DNA of 64,000 nt, from assembly GCA_002110485.1 (NCBI GenBank), contig MOWL01000094.1:62001-126000 (forward strand), in the 5' to 3' direction. The stretch is from Emergomyces orientalis (Eukaryota; Ascomycota; Eurotiomycetes; Onygenales; Ajellomycetaceae). A program made the translations under genes and the position numbers. Below, in pieces: positions 34,843-48,015 of the stretch (its first letter is position 1; the number at the start of each line of letters is the position of its first letter). The notes under the pieces were generated by a model. The model saw only the letters and a program-made list of their open reading frames with translations. It was not told where the DNA came from and did not search any database.

Positions 34843-36452
34843 ATGCCGCCCTTCGACCCCCAAGGCCCGGACGGCAATGGCTATCCCAATGAGCATACCG
34901 GCTTGCTCAATGATAATGGCCGTTCCCGCTCCCGCTCCCACTCCCAAGCCCAATCCCTCCAACCCCCGAACGGCCGCCTGTCTCGACTGCTGTGGTCGCA
35001 TCGCCATCGCCGCTGGGTTCACTACCCGTCAGAAGCCGCCCGTCTGACCTATTTGACCCTCGCGAGCAACTATGTCAATGTCCTGCTTGTCTTTGTACCC
35101 CTGGGCATGATCTCTGGCAAAGTGGGCTGGTCCCCAACTACCACCTTCGTCCTTAACTTCCTCGCGATCATCCCGCTGGCGTCGCTGCTGAGCTTTGCGA
35201 CTGAAGAGCTGGCTGCGACCATGGGGGAGACCTTGGGTGGATTGTTGAATGCTACGTTTGGAAATGCCGTGGAACTTATTGTATGTTGATGCGCATTTCC
35301 CGAATTTTACTTACCTGTTTTAAGTAACCCCCTTTGGAAACTGTCTCGCTAACAATAGACTTCCCTGCCGATAGGTCAGCATAGTCGCCTTAAAGGATAA
35401 CGAGATCCGCGTCGTCCAGGCCAGTATGCTGGGTAGTATCCTCTCCAACATCTTGCTGGTCCTGGGCTGCTGCTTCCTGGTGGGAGGCCTGCGCCACCAC
35501 GAGCAGAGCTTCAACTCAACCGTGGCGTCCACCATGTCGTCCCTAATGGCTGTGGCGTCTGCATCGCTGATCATCCCAGCTACTCTGTATGCCGCCCTCG
35601 CCAACTCAAAGGCAGATACCCATGGCAACATCCTGATTCTCTCCCACGGTACCGCCATCATCCTGCTCATCCTATATGTCATGTATCTCTACTTCCAGCT
35701 ACGCTCGCACACAGATCTCTTTGAGGGTGGTAGTGCGGAGAATAACAACAACGGCACGGTGGTGCGGAATGCCGAAGGAGAAGTAATAGGGGGAGGGGAA
35801 GAGGCTGAGGAAGAAGTGCGCATCCTGAACCCATGGGCTGCAGGCATCGCGCTCCTCATCATCACCATCGCCGTATCCATCTGCGCCGAGTTCCTCGTCG
35901 GCAGCATCGACAGCATCGTCGAGGCGACGCACATCAGTAAGACGTTCATCGGTCTCATCCTGATCCCCATCGTGGGCAATGCGGCCGAGCACGTCACGGC
36001 CATTGTGGTCGCGTACAAGAATAAAATGGACCTGGCTATTGGCGTTGCCATTGGGAGCAGTCTGCAGATTGCCCTTTTCGTCACACCCTTCCTCGTTATC
36101 CTTGGATGGATTATGGGGAGGGATATGACACTCCATTTCCACTTATTCGAAACTGTGACGTTCTTTTTGTCGCAGCTTGTGGTGACGTTGCTTATTCAGG
36201 ACGGAAAGTCGAATTATCTTGAGGGTGGGCTTTGTCTTGGGATGTATGTTTTTTTCTTTTCATGACTCATTTTTGCCTTTCGTTCTGTTTTATTACCCCT
36301 AATATCCGTTTTTCTTCGGATCTGAGCTAACGTAGATCAGGTATGTCATCATCGCTCTCGCCTTCTACGTTTACCCCGACGATGCGCAGGATATTGGCGG
36401 CATCGTCTCCAATATCGCCGCCCTGGCTACTGGATCCTCCTCGTCTGCTTGA
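34843..36452 (+). CDS. VCX1: Vacuolar Ca2+/H+ exchanger (Vcx1, CaCA family)
   Basis: A proton-driven calcium antiporter of the vacuolar membrane that sequesters cytosolic Ca2+. Three exons: 34843-35280, 35375-36243 and 36341-36452, giving 472 residues; donors are GTATGT in both introns. About 60 hydrophilic N-terminal residues with an Arg/Ser run precede eleven or so membrane helices. The two CaCA alpha-repeat signatures are clear: [13 protein letters not shown] in the first half (spanning intron 1) and [13 protein letters not shown] in the second. Between them is an acidic cytosolic loop ([15 protein letters not shown]), as in yeast Vcx1 and plant CAX proteins. The short C-terminus ends ATGSSSSA. 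The first in-frame ATG was used. In fungi this gene class is often under calcineurin/Crz1 control; I did not identify a convincing CDRE here. Confidence 0.95.
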
Positions 36453-38246
36453 ATCTACCATGTGAATTGATTATATTCAAATGTCTTGAATAGTCACCCT
36501 CTCTTTCGTTATTCTTTTCTCTTTCTCTTTTCTTTAAAGAAATAGTTTCCATGTGTTCCTATCCTCCCGAGCCCACCTCCCCCCGAAATTCAACTAAACC
36601 AAACAAGGCCCCAAACAAACTCGATATTTTTCCATTCCAATCCTTATTTCACATACATTTTCACAGCTCACCGCACTGCACCGCACCGTACCACACCGCG
36701 AACCCCCCATCTCCTTTGTCCTCCATACGTTTTTTTCGCGCTCGGTATCACAAAAAGAAAGCTTCTTTAATATTCCTCAAATTCGGTTGGGGATTCTGGC
36801 AATTTTTTTATTATTTTACTATTTTCCCTTAACCTCCTCTTCTTGTAATGCCTTGTTCTTTTTCTCGTTCCATCCAGGCTGAAAACGATATTACCTTCCA
36901 TCTCTCATCCATGTGCCTTATCAATTCATTTCACCTTTTCCCTCATACCCCTCAATCCCCTATATGGGCCCATCTGACTGTCACTCCTCTCCCAGCCCCA
37001 AGCCTTCTTGTCAGGTCTCCTCTGCTTGCAGACCCTGATCGCTTGGCGAATCAGTTTCTTATACTAATGGCATCGGCTATGTCAATAGGAACAGGGAACA
37101 GCAATGCCAAACCCCTCCCCTTTTCTATTTTCTTTCTGTTTTCTTTTCTTTTGAAAAACCAAATTAAACCACCTAACTAACCGGTTTAAATTTTCGTTAT
37201 ACATGTTTATATATTTTATTTTTTACCTTTTTGTATATGGTAAATGCTGCGCATCTTTTTATCTATCTTTTTTTTTTATACTATATTTTAAGGCTTTCTT
37301 CAGTCCATGTACATATCATACCGTAACTATATATATTTTAGTAGGTTGAACCAGCTGACTTTTATTTAATTTTCTTATATGTTTCTTATTTCCTCATGTT
37401 TTCTGTATTTTAGCTTTTATTTCCTGGCCGAAAACAGTATATGGTTAGTAATTTATACGGGTCTTATCAAAGATATTATTCCTTGTTGCCTTTTTACCCG
37501 TTATTGAATGCCTGTATTCTGCTGAAAAGCAGACTTAAGTCGACGTCCATCTGTATTTACACGTACATAGTATTTCCCTCTCCTTCCTATCTCGGCTTCC
37601 CTCGCTCTCTCCGCAGCCACGTGATTTTGTTCTCTTAGATTTGGCGTCTATTCCCAATCCGGCCCCAGCATCAAACCTTACCCGGCTGCAACCTTCTCCA
37701 ATTTCCATCTCCAGGGCGTTTATTTAAACCCACCCCATCTAAATAGCCAGAGAACGGACCGATTCAATTGCATTTTGGTTTCTGTTCCCGGGCTGCATTT
37801 GTGGGCAAGCGCTTTGTTTGGACGGGATAGAACAACCGCTGTCGACTACAGAGCTTGTTAACTTTTTTTTTTTTTTTTTTGGTTTCCGTTTCCCTTGTTT
37901 CTGGATAGAAGAAAGATTTTGTGTCAGCTCGCACACACGGACGGATTGGATTTAGGACGGATGTTGAAATCCTGAGACGGGTATATACTTGCACAAGGAA
38001 AGAGATTTGGACCCCCTCTCTTTTCTGAGGCAACTACTTGGTGACGAAACAAGGAGCGATCTGAAAAATTAATATATCTATCACATTGACATTTTGGCCT
38101 CTGAAAATCAAAAACTACCGCTAAACATACCAGACACCGCCACCACCACCACGTTCGAGAAGAAAATAAACCCCCGCGAACCGAAAAGGGGAAAAAAAAA
38201 AGAGGAAGGATTAAAAAAGAGTGGGATATAGAAACAAACCGCAACA
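36453..38246. other. Gene-free interval between VCX1 and uS7m
   Basis: This holds the 3' region of VCX1 and the 5' region of uS7m. It is C/T-rich on the left and AT-rich in the centre (TTTTATTT and TATATATTTT near 37200-37350), with a T20 tract at 37862-37881. The last 100 bases before the uS7m ATG are A-rich on the plus strand. No supported gene. Confidence 0.5.
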
Positions 38247-39705
38247 ATGCCACCACGCCTCAACCTCCTTCCCACAACACTCACCGCCCGCCAATCCCAA
38301 TCCCTCCTCCCGTACTCCTCCTTCCTCCGCCAATCCTCAGCGCCTCAACAATGCACCGCGTCCAGATCTCCATCTTCGTTATCTAATGGTCGTGACAATG
38401 CCATCCGCGGCCTTTCAACTAGGAGGGACCTCCTACTCCGTCGCCCTGGTTCCGCGGTGCTAGCATATCGGCCTCGTGTTTCAACTTCGGCGCGGCGGAT
38501 GGGATCTTCATCTTCGTCTTCGAAGGCTGGTGCTGAGCTGGGTGAGGGGAAGAGAGAAAGGACTGTTGATGGGAAGGGGGAGGTAGTTAAAGAATCGGAA
38601 GCGGAAGCGGCGAAGGAAGGGTTAGGCAGTGTTAGTGAGGAAGCGGCAGAGATGGCTAGGATTATGGAGCGGAGGACGGAGTGTGGGGAGGTTGGGGGCC
38701 CGGAATTGTTGCAGGGGAGTATGGTTGGGGATGTATGTTGATTCCTCGATTTTTATTTTTTTTTATATTTTTGTTATTTATATATCTTCTCCCATGTGTG
38801 GTTTGTTTACTGATTTTTTTATTTATTTATAGATCTTGAAGCGGGATAAAGATGCATTGAAAAATGCACCCAAGGTTCTGCGGGATCAGCTGAACTCCTC
38901 TTCATCGTCCTCGTCCTCTGGCTCCAGGTCCTTTTCCACTTCTGCAAGGTCGAGACAGTTCGATATGAAACAGATGTCGTCTGCCGGGGAGAACGACGCG
39001 TCAATTGCGGTGGTCGAGAATATGATCGCGGCTGCCACAGAGCATAAGTATGAACAGGCAAGGGCAGAAGGGCTCAAATTTGATGTGCCCGAAACACTAC
39101 CCAGATCCGAACATTTGAAGCACCGCTATGACCCCCTGCTGGACCAGTTTACCAAAATGCTCATGAGGCATGGGAAATTGAGTGCCGCGCAGAAGGTGAG
39201 TCCAAAAAGTTTTATATTTTTATCAATATTATTACGAAAAATATAAATTAACGTAATCTACAAACAATAGCAAATGGATGCAATCCTCCACAACCTCCGC
39301 TCCGCTCCAGCTCCTAACCCGGACCCCTCCCGTCCTTTACTCCCCGGCCCCCCCGCCCCTCAACTGCCCCTAAACCCAATCCTCTACCTAACCCTAGTCG
39401 TCGACTCCGTTGCGCCACTACTCCGCATCAAGCAACAACCCGGTGCGGCGGGTGGTGGTCGCTCGCTCCCCATCCCTCTCCCGCTAGCGCTTCGCCAACG
39501 TCGGCGGACGGCCATTAAGTGGATTATCGATGCGTCGGAGAAAAGAAAGGATTCTGCTTTGGCGAACCGGGTGGCGCAGGAGATTATTGCGGTGGCGGAG
39601 GGGAAGAGCTCAGCATGGGAGAAGAGAGGGGTGGTCCATAAGCAGGGGACGGCGGCGAGGGCCAATATTAAGTCGTTGGGTATGAGAGGGAAGAAGAAGT
39701 TTTAG
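38247..39705 (+). CDS. RSM7: Mitochondrial small-subunit ribosomal protein uS7m (Rsm7)
   Basis: A component of the mitochondrial 37S subunit that organises the 3' head domain of 15S rRNA. Three exons: 38247-38732, 38833-39195 and 39271-39705, with donors GTATGT and GTGAGT, giving 427 residues. The N-terminus is Arg/Ser/Leu-rich without acids (RLNLLPTTLTARQSQS), as expected for a mitochondrial presequence. A long non-conserved, Ser- and Glu-rich extension follows, with Ser runs in exons 1 and 2. The S7 domain occupies the C-terminal half: DPLLDQFTKMLMRHGKLSAAQK across the second junction, VVDSVAPLLRIK, RRRTAIKWIIDASEKR and the basic end SLGMRGKKKF. All junction phases are zero and restore family sequence. 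Confidence 0.93.
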
Positions 39706-40970
39706 ATCGATATAGGGGGTTTTCTTTGAGAGTTTTTGGGTTTTTTGGGTTTGTTTTGGGGAGATAGTTACCATGTATATGTATAAGATGTTATGGAGAG
39801 GGGTGGTTTCCTTTTGTGAAATTTATTTATTTTCTCTTTTTCTCTTTTTCCCTTGGTCACAATTTTTTTTTGCGTTTCTTTTCTTTTCCTTCTTATTCGA
39901 AGATATCAGTGCGACTATAAATTTTTTGTTTCTAATAAAAAAAAGTGATATCAAAACAATTTCCAGTAGTATGAGCACGCTTCTTCCTGGTATATAAAAT
40001 TTTTATTCGAACACATGCAGAAAATCATCCCATCAGTACTCTACATGTTGAGATTTGATTGAAAATGCTTTGTGCGAACAAGAGAAGCGCCATTCTTTCA
40101 GTTTCTCATTTCACCGGCTTTTTCTGTCCTTCAGAATATGGGCAATCTTTTTGCGGCCGGTTTAGTCACGCCATAACTTCTACAGTCGGTTCCCTGACTA
40201 CTCTTTTTCTTTCAGAAAAAGTATATGGCAGAGTATCTTAACCACCACATTTGTGTAGGGAGCAACACCATTGAGATACAGAAGTGGGATCTTCGCAATA
40301 CGAAAAATACCTACCATAGTCATTCTGGCGAAGCTCAAAGAAATGGAGTAAATGCAATGCTAGCTCACTAAACGTAAATCTGCGGAAGTGTGGAAGGAAG
40401 ATGAAGATCATATGCCGAATTAGATTCGCCTTCCAATGCTAGAGAGAAACACTCTTCATTTGTTGTATTATATTTGCCCTGCTGGGGTGTGTTACTGTTA
40501 CGGGCGAGATGCATGCTGATGCATGTGCCTCAATAGAACCACCCATGCGAGGAGGGTATTAAGCTTCAAGTTCTCTGCGTTTCTAGACAACTTCGAGTAG
40601 CAGGCTAATGGCTGATTGACAATTCTTTTGTCTCAAAGCCAGCCATCCATGTACTGTACATATTGTTGCAGATCTTGATATTCGGGCAGCTGGACTTTGA
40701 TTGATTTTGATAACTCGCTCGAAACTGACTCCCTCCCCCTTCTTTCAGCTGCAGCTAACCCTCTTCGGCCAAGTCAACCCTGCCCCAATAACGCCTACTT
40801 CAACCTCAATCGTTCCCCAACCCTCTTCTGCCTCTCTTCTTTTCCTCTTCTTCTTTCTCTTCTGCACATTCCCCCCTTTTCTCCACCAGGCGAGAAAGTC
40901 CAAGCATATTGTTCACTGTACCTACTGCCCGCTGAGGGCCTGCCCCTAACCCCCCCCACACCATACCGCA
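39706..40970. other. Gene-free interval upstream of the bZIP gene
   Basis: The left part is the uS7m 3' region (T-rich). Several short ATG-started frames (for example at 40607 and 40649) end within ten codons and could act as upstream ORFs if they lie in the bZIP leader. From 40720 the plus strand is strongly C/T-rich. No supported gene. Confidence 0.45.
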
Positions 40971-42372
40971 ATGGCGGCAACAATTCCTGCATCATGCACG
41001 CCCACCAAACTCTGCCCCTCGTTCTTCCAACCGTCCCGTCTCTATATCCTCTTCCAACCGCCATAAATCCTCTCTTATTCCCCAGCGGCGCAACGCTAGC
41101 AATGCCGAACATACTAATATTATTGTTGCGCCGTCGGGGTTTTCCCTGCTCGATGACGATGAATCTCTCTATTTTCAAACCCACTACCAGTCTTTACCGT
41201 CATTTACTTCTTCCTCTTCTTCTTCTGTTTATCCCACTGCTCCTGCAGCTGCTCCTGCAACTGCAACTTCGTTTTCTTCATATTCTTCATCTTCTCCAAC
41301 ATCTGTCTGTTCTTCAGCTGCTCTTCAGCAGCAGTCTTCACCCTCTTATCACCAATACCACCCTCAATGCCACCCTCAGCATGCTAACTCCACCGGGTTG
41401 AGCGGGGATGATAATTCCCCGCTTAATCATTATTTGCCCTCTGATTCTCTTGGGCTGCCCTTGTCTTCAGAGGGCTTTGTTTCTCAAGCGCAAACTGCTA
41501 TAACTGCTACCACTGCCGCGACGTCGCCTTGGCTGAACTTTCTTGAGCTCAACCATGATCTCAATCAGGATGAACAGTGGCTGAGATTCTCGCAACTGTT
41601 GTTACCAGGGACTGGTTTGCAAACCGAGGCCGCTTCAACATTGTCGAATCCGGTCTCTGATGCGCCTGTTCCTGTTGCTATTTCTGAATACGACTTGCTG
41701 TACCCGTATTCCAAAGGGGATGAGCTAGATGTTGATGAATCGCTTTATTTGATGAACGCACTAGGTGGGTTTGCAATGTTTTTACTCTTGGAATTGGCTG
41801 TATGACCGTCAATTCAACCTTTTTGTACCCTACCAATACCGATTTACAGAAAAGATTTCAATTTTTTAACGAATTCAATTTCAGATTCATTCGAGACGTC
41901 AACGCAACCAGTTACGCAATACCACCATCCGTCAAACGTCCAACAATACTATATGTCTGCTTCCCAAAACATTAACAACCAAGGCATCAATCGCCCACAA
42001 CCCCGTCAATTAGCCATACCGTCACAATCCCAACCAAAAATGTCTTCCCCCCAATTATCAACTCCAATCACAACCATCTCCCCAACCCATTCTAGCACGA
42101 ACACCCATCACTCCACCCCTTCATCAACCCAGACTCCACGATCACCTGCAGCAGCAGTGGCCACGGCAACTTCAACTGACCGTGTGGCTGACAAGCGTCG
42201 ACGCAACACCCTTGCTGCTCGCCGATTCCGCCAGAAGCAGCACGATCGCGTTGCGGAGCTGGAGCGGGCGCTGGAAAGCGTATGTAAAGAGAGGGATGAA
42301 TTGAAGATGCAGGCTGCAAGATGGGAAGGAGAGGTTGTCGCCTTGAGGGGAATGCTGCAGAAGAAGGGTTAG
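40971..42372 (+). CDS. bZIP transcription factor, JlbA/IDI-4-like
   Basis: A DNA-binding regulator; the bZIP basic region RRRNTLAARRFRQKQ with N-x2-AAR-x2-R and the following leucine-heptad helix (VAELERALESVCKERDELK) sit at the very C-terminus. This resembles Gcn4-class factors of the JlbA/IDI-4 group, tied in other fungi to amino-acid starvation or incompatibility responses. The secure coding part is 41100-41764 and 41885-42372 (donor GTGGGT, phase 1). That frame contains no ATG before residue about 240, so an upstream exon is needed. ATG 40971 (MAATIPASCTPTK) fits in phase if bases 41033-41099 or 41021-41099 are removed, but both donors (GTCCCG, GTTCTT) are poor. With the first choice the product is 404 residues. 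The N-terminal half is Ser-, Gln- and Ala-rich, as in activation domains. The bZIP identity is firm; the start is not. Confidence 0.8.
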
Positions 42373-42785
42373 CCTTTATGTGAACTTTTTTTTCGTTTTA
42401 TTTTTGGTTGATGGGATGGGGATTGTTGGACTTTCGTTATAGTTTTCAGGAGAATAGAGAAGAATTGGTGATCAAAGACGCCCTTATCATATGCGTTGCG
42501 CTTTGGGTCGTTTAATTCTCGCTCTGGTATTGATTCGTCTTTTCGTTACCGTTTTGTTTCTCTTGCTGCCGTTCAATTTTGAGAAAGAAAAAAACCAACT
42601 AAATTGATTCATGTTTGGCTCCATCATTGTTTCTGAACTCTTGTTTTATCTTCTCTTCGCTCCTTCTCTTCATTTCGACCAAACCTAATTTATCTGCCTC
42701 CTATATATTGTATTCATTTCCTAATCATTCTTCTCTCGCATTCCATCCAACCCAGAAAAGGAATTTGGCTTTCTCCTACCGGGGT

Positions 42786-42808
42786 AATATATATATATAT
42801 ATATATAT
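42786..42808. repeat. (AT)n microsatellite
   Basis: About eleven AT units downstream of the bZIP gene. Confidence 0.9.
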
Positions 42809-43060
42809 TCAATTAGCCATCTGTCTCACCCTCGAGTGAGGAAAAGCAAAGAAAAAGTGAAAGTCAAGAAGACAGAGGGAAGGAAAGGAATGAGTATACG
42901 AATCAGACGATGTCGGCTCTCCATATTCTCGAAAAGGGGTTTGTCTTCCTATATGTCGCCCTTTTCGAGATGCCTTCACGCTTGAGTTTGGCGAATGGAG
43001 GAATGTGTGTCATCATTTCGTTTCAACTTTCAATTCCCTGGAAAGGGGAAGTAGCTACAT

Positions 43061-43091
43061 AGGTAGGTAGGTAGGTAGGTAGGTAGGTAGG
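43061..43091. repeat. (AGGT)n tetranucleotide repeat
   Basis: Seven to eight tandem AGGT units in gene-free DNA downstream of the bZIP gene. Confidence 0.9.
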
Positions 43092-45653
43092 CACATGCCT
43101 CGAGGGAAAGGGGATTGGAATTGAAATTGTTCATCAATGGCAGGGAGAGGAGCGGAAGTAACTTAACTGACAGTCCATTCCTCATCCTTCGTCTCCCTTT
43201 GATTCAATTTAATTATCAGGACAAACGATCGTGTGATATGCTCCCATCCTTTCCTGCGCCATTAGCCCTGGGCTTTTTGAGGGACCCCTTTACCCTTATC
43301 CTTTCGTTCCTGGGAGAACTAGGGAGCTAGCTTCGGAACGCAAGCTGCGTTGCTCTTTTCCTGCACTCCATATGTACATGATAACTCTACAGCGTCGAGA
43401 CGAGGTCTTATTAGTTTATTCTCTACGGAGGTATAGAGATAGATATATATCCACCCAATATACAGCCTTGTGTCCAATGATGTTGTACTATTGTGATATA
43501 GTCACTATTACAAATATACGATCCTTTCAGCCTTAATTTTTCTATCTAAATGAAACACTGTACTTTTTCTTCACAAGACATTTTTCCCTTTCTGATGCGA
43601 TAATCGGTTTGATACTCTGGTGACAGTTACTAGTTTGAACGTGCACTATAAATTATGAACTAGCCTTATTGGTAGTAGTTCTGCATACGGAATTATGTCA
43701 GGATGCATAATTTTTTATGTGTTATGTATGACTGGTGGATGATGCGGTATGAGTCATGATGAATAAATATTACAGAGCGGGGGTTGGGGATTCAATTTAA
43801 CAACATTTATTTTTCTCTCGGGATTATCGCTACGACGATTTGTCGTGAAGGGGGAATAAAGGCAACCAGCAAGACGAGATCAAGACAATGCATCCAGCAG
43901 TTCGGAAACAGGTAACTTACAGCTAAACGAGCGCCTTGGAAGTAGTTATATCAGCTACGATTCTTTCTCTCCCTGCTCTGGTGTTAAACCTGTCCCTAGT
44001 ATTGAATTCTCATATTTCCTCCGCTAATCGCACTTGGCTTTGTACAGTACATAGTATTTATTTTCTTTGATAATACCATCAGAGAGATAATCTGAATCCT
44101 ACCCGTTGAACTATTTACAGCATATATAAATCCCCTCCATCTCGTCTCTGTTTTTCTTTCTGGGGACTTCTTTTTCCCTTTTGTAACTCTGCCCTGCAGT
44201 AGCCTGCGCCAACCGTCTCGAAAAAATCTCGCATATGCAAGTACATGCTGCCACAGCACACATTGATGCACATTTGCCTAGCAAACACACAGGAATTAAG
44301 CATTTTATCTCATTCGTGACCTTTGCATGTCACATACTCCATTGTTCTACTCCTCAAACCCTTCAGAATTCTTGGGTCCAGCATTTAATTTCTGCATAAC
44401 ATCCCTGGATCTTCTTTCAGGAACAATGTGGAAGCATTCTAGTTTCAATTCCATTATTGATGTTGAACACACGAACCAAATGTGATCGCTCCCCACAGGG
44501 CCAACAGATTCACCCTCTGTAGCCTGGCAGAGACAAGGAGGTCAACCCACCAACGTCACAGCCCTAAAAATGGTTCCAAACAGCTAGCCACGCAAGAAGC
44601 ACAGCTAACAAATGGCAAATATGCGGGGAGCGGCTTGGCTAAGTTGGCCCCAGCCATGAGAGTTCACTTCTTATCAAATAGTAGGCCGACTGTAATGCTG
44701 ATCAACGCCCCATCAGGGCCATCACCCGCCGATCAACTCCAGAGGGCATGGAATGCATCAAGAGACAAACGCCATGGTCCATGGATCCATGCAACTCCGA
44801 TACCACGCACCGCTGCGCAAATATTTCCATTACAAAGAGAGCTGAAAAAAAACTTGTAGTACGGAGATGAAGATCTGAAAGAGAGACACTCCCAGAACCG
44901 TAATAAATAATGGATGGTTGTGGTTCTCTTTTGCATTCAAAAACCTACCTGCGCTGGTTTCCGAAAGTAGGCTACTTGCATAACAATATATTTTTGCCCC
45001 ATGGCGCGGATTCCCGCCTCCGAACCCAGGTCTCAACGTTCCACGTTAGACGGCAACTTACACCCTGGTCGGCGGACAGCATGGAATACGGGGGGGGGGG
45101 GGAAATATAAAGAAGAAAAACAACGCGCTGGTCAACCTTGCCATGAAGGGAACTGCTACGGAGCGACTTTCTCGGTCCACAAAAAACCTCGTTTCTCCCC
45201 CCTTTCGCGGCGCATCTAATATATCCAGGTACCACTAAAAGCTTCGGAAACTGACCGGCCCACCCCATCCCCATATTAAAGATGAGGGCAATTCGCATAG
45301 TTTACATGCATGTTTGCATCCTACATGAGTACGAGTGTCGATCTCCTCCATTCCTCGCTCGACTTCAATGACTTTTCAACCCGCCACAAGCCGATACATA
45401 AATATCTCGCTGTGGCTCACTTTCTTTCCTGCTCGTCTGATTACTATTTGATTTTATTTATTCGTCCCCTTCAGCATACCCGGACGCAGGAAACAATAGT
45501 CATTGTCAAATTCCTCTAGGGAGGGATTACCATACGTATTTTAGTTCTATTTTTTTCACGCTCCCTTTTCCATCGTACGAAACAGAGACGACAGGGGATG
45601 ATATGCGCCATTGATCGGATCTGATTTAAACTTTGACTCGGCGTGCACAAATC

Positions 45654-48015
45654 ATGGCGATCAGATCGGTGATGTCTTTGCACCTTGTATTATTGTCCGT
45701 GTTTATACAATTGGCGGTTGCGAGTGTAAGGTCGCCGAATTATCCCATGCTTGCGGACGTGTGTATATTTTCTTTTAAGGAAACAGGGAAAAAAAAAAAA
45801 AAAAAAAAAAAAAAAAGAAAGAAAAAAAACCTGTTCATAGATCTATTTTCCCATTCCACGCTCCCTCGAGCATCTCTTCTTGTTATCGGCTATATATAAC
45901 AAAATAATACCATTGCGCACTTTGTATTGAGCTATATATAAAAGCCGTCCCACCTCCCACAATCACACAACCCAGTCCAACTAATCAATTGCAATCAAAC
46001 AGTGGAGAAACACCCTCTCAAGCCCCGGTGCAGAAACTGACGACGTCGACCTCAAAACCCGCTACCCAGTCCAGAAAATCCAAATCCCCATAGACCACTT
46101 CCGCTCCGACCCACGCTATGAACCACATACGGACCAAAAATTCGACGTCCGCTACTGGTTCGATGCCAGCCATTACAAAAAAGGTGGTCCGGTAATCGTG
46201 CTACACGGCGGTGAGACGGATGGCGAAGGTCGTCTCCCATTCATGCAAAAGGGCATTGTGAAAATACTCAGCGAGGCAACCAATGGCCTTGGCGTCATTC
46301 TTGAACACCGCTATTATGGCCAGAGCTTCCCGACCGCGAACCTGTCGACGGAGAGCTTGCGGTTCCTGACCACTGAGCAAGCATTGGCGGATTCGGCGTA
46401 TTTTGCGCAGAATGTTGTGTTTGAGGGACTTGAGGATGTGGATTTGACTGCGAAAGGGGGGAATGCGCCGTGGATTATTTATGGAGGGTCATATGCTGGG
46501 GCGCAGGTGGTATGTTCTTGTTTCTTGGTTTTTTTTTCTCTCTGAGGGAGAAAGAGTTTGCGCTGTAGAAAGTTTGAGAAAGCCTTCTTAACTGGACACG
46601 GAATCGTACCTAGGCATTCCTCCGCGTCGAATATCCGGACATCTTCTGGGGCGCCATATCCTCCTCTGGTGTGCCCAAAGCCATCTATGACTTCTGGGAA
46701 TACTTCGAACCCGTCCGTAAATATGGCCCGCCAGAATGTATCTCCACCACGCAAAAATTCGTGGACATGGTCGATAAAATCATAATCGGCCTTGACGACT
46801 CTGAAACGACGAAGAGACTGAAATCCCTTTTCGGTCTAGGAGAGCTGACGCATAACAATGACTTTGCAAATGTCCTAGGATGGGGCATCGCATATTGGCA
46901 GTCGGTCAACTGGGACCCGGCAATTTCGACGCGGAAATTCGACTACTACTGCGGCAACGTCACGGCGGATGAGTTGCTGTATAAAAATGGAGATTTGAAA
47001 GAGGAGGCGAAGGGGCTCCTTACTGCAGGAGGTTATGAGAAGGAGGCTGATGCTCTGACGAGTCGACTGCTCAATTTCGCTGGTTTTGTTTATACCGATC
47101 AAGTGGCTGGTTGCGAAAAGGATGATCAGACACTAGATGAGTGTCTTGGACAACATGATCTAGCGTGGTTTAAGAATGATACTCTTGCGCAGGCGGATAG
47201 TCGGTGCTGGCCATACCAGGTTTGCACGGAGTAAGTGAAACCTCGTCCTGCTCTTCTCTGGGTTTTCTAGATCCGATGCGAGAAAAGGAAGAAACCATGC
47301 AGAAACTTGCCTTTTATGCCCAAGATCCCTGACTAACTCTCTCGATCTTCTTCCTGTTTCTTAATAGATGGGGCTACCTTCAGGTCGGCAGTACCGTCCC
47401 CAAAGACCAAATGCCCGTGGTCTCGCGCTTGATTGACCTGGAGTACGCCAGCATAATGTGTCGAAAGGCCTTTGGCATCTACAAACCTTCAGACGTTGAC
47501 AGGGTCAACAAATACGGCGGATTTGACATTGAATATGAGCGATTAGCTTTCGTTGATGGAGAAGTCGACCCATGGCGCCCAGCATCACCTCATGCAGAAG
47601 GGGCTAGACCGCGAAAAAACACGCTCGATAAGCCGTTTATTTTGATTGAGGGGGCGGGACATCATTGTGAGTTTGTTTAATCCATTCCATTGTTATTTTA
47701 GTTTCTCTGAGATCGTTGCTGATTAGAACTGTCAAATGTTTGCAGGGGACGAGAATGGATTATTTCCGAATGAAACCACACCAACGATCCCGCCCAAGCC
47801 CGTAGTAGATGCCCAGGCACAGGAAGTCAAGTTTGTGAAGAAGTGGATTAAGGGTAAGTTTTTTCATTCTATAAATTCCTTTACCCGTTGATGCTTCTTC
47901 CACAAGCGACTCTTTTGGCATTCCGAAGACTCTGTATGTTGTATGTATGGACATGGACTCAACTGACGCGATATTTCCCTCTTTAGACTGGGAAAAGAGC
48001 TGCGGCAAGGATTAG
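45654..48015 (+). CDS. Secreted serine peptidase, family S28 (prolyl carboxypeptidase-like)
   Basis: An alpha/beta-hydrolase peptidase expected to release residues next to proline, acting outside the cell or in the vacuole. Six exons join with matching phases: 45654-45758, 46003-46509, 46614-47230, 47368-47666, 47746-47853 and 47987-48015, giving 554 residues. Exon 1 encodes a signal peptide (LHLVLLSVFIQLAVA). Exon 2 carries the S28 start (QIPIDHF, RYWFDASHYKKGGPV) and the nucleophile motif GGSYAGA with Ser198. The family HRYYGQSFP motif is present. Later exons contain the acid region FVDGEVDPWRPAS and the His region GAGHHWDENG, completing the triad. Cysteines in CRKAF, CWPYQVC and the C-terminal KSCGKD fit disulfides. 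The first intron (244 bases, with a long A run) is the weakest junction; exon 1 could be placed differently. Confidence 0.9.
45789..45816. repeat. A28 homopolymer inside the S28 peptidase intron 1
   Basis: A run of 28 A on the coding strand between the signal-peptide exon and the catalytic exons, followed by GAAAG and eight more A. Confidence 0.9.

Larger units (their letters stand above)
42373..45653. other. 3.3-kb gene-free interval between bZIP and the S28 peptidase
   Basis: No supported gene. It contains an AT repeat (42786-42808), an AGGT tetranucleotide repeat (43061-43091) and a G13 tract near 45090-45102. The open frames present have no conserved motif and poor starts. The stretch around 45540-45650 is the probable promoter and leader of the peptidase gene. 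Confidence 0.5.
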
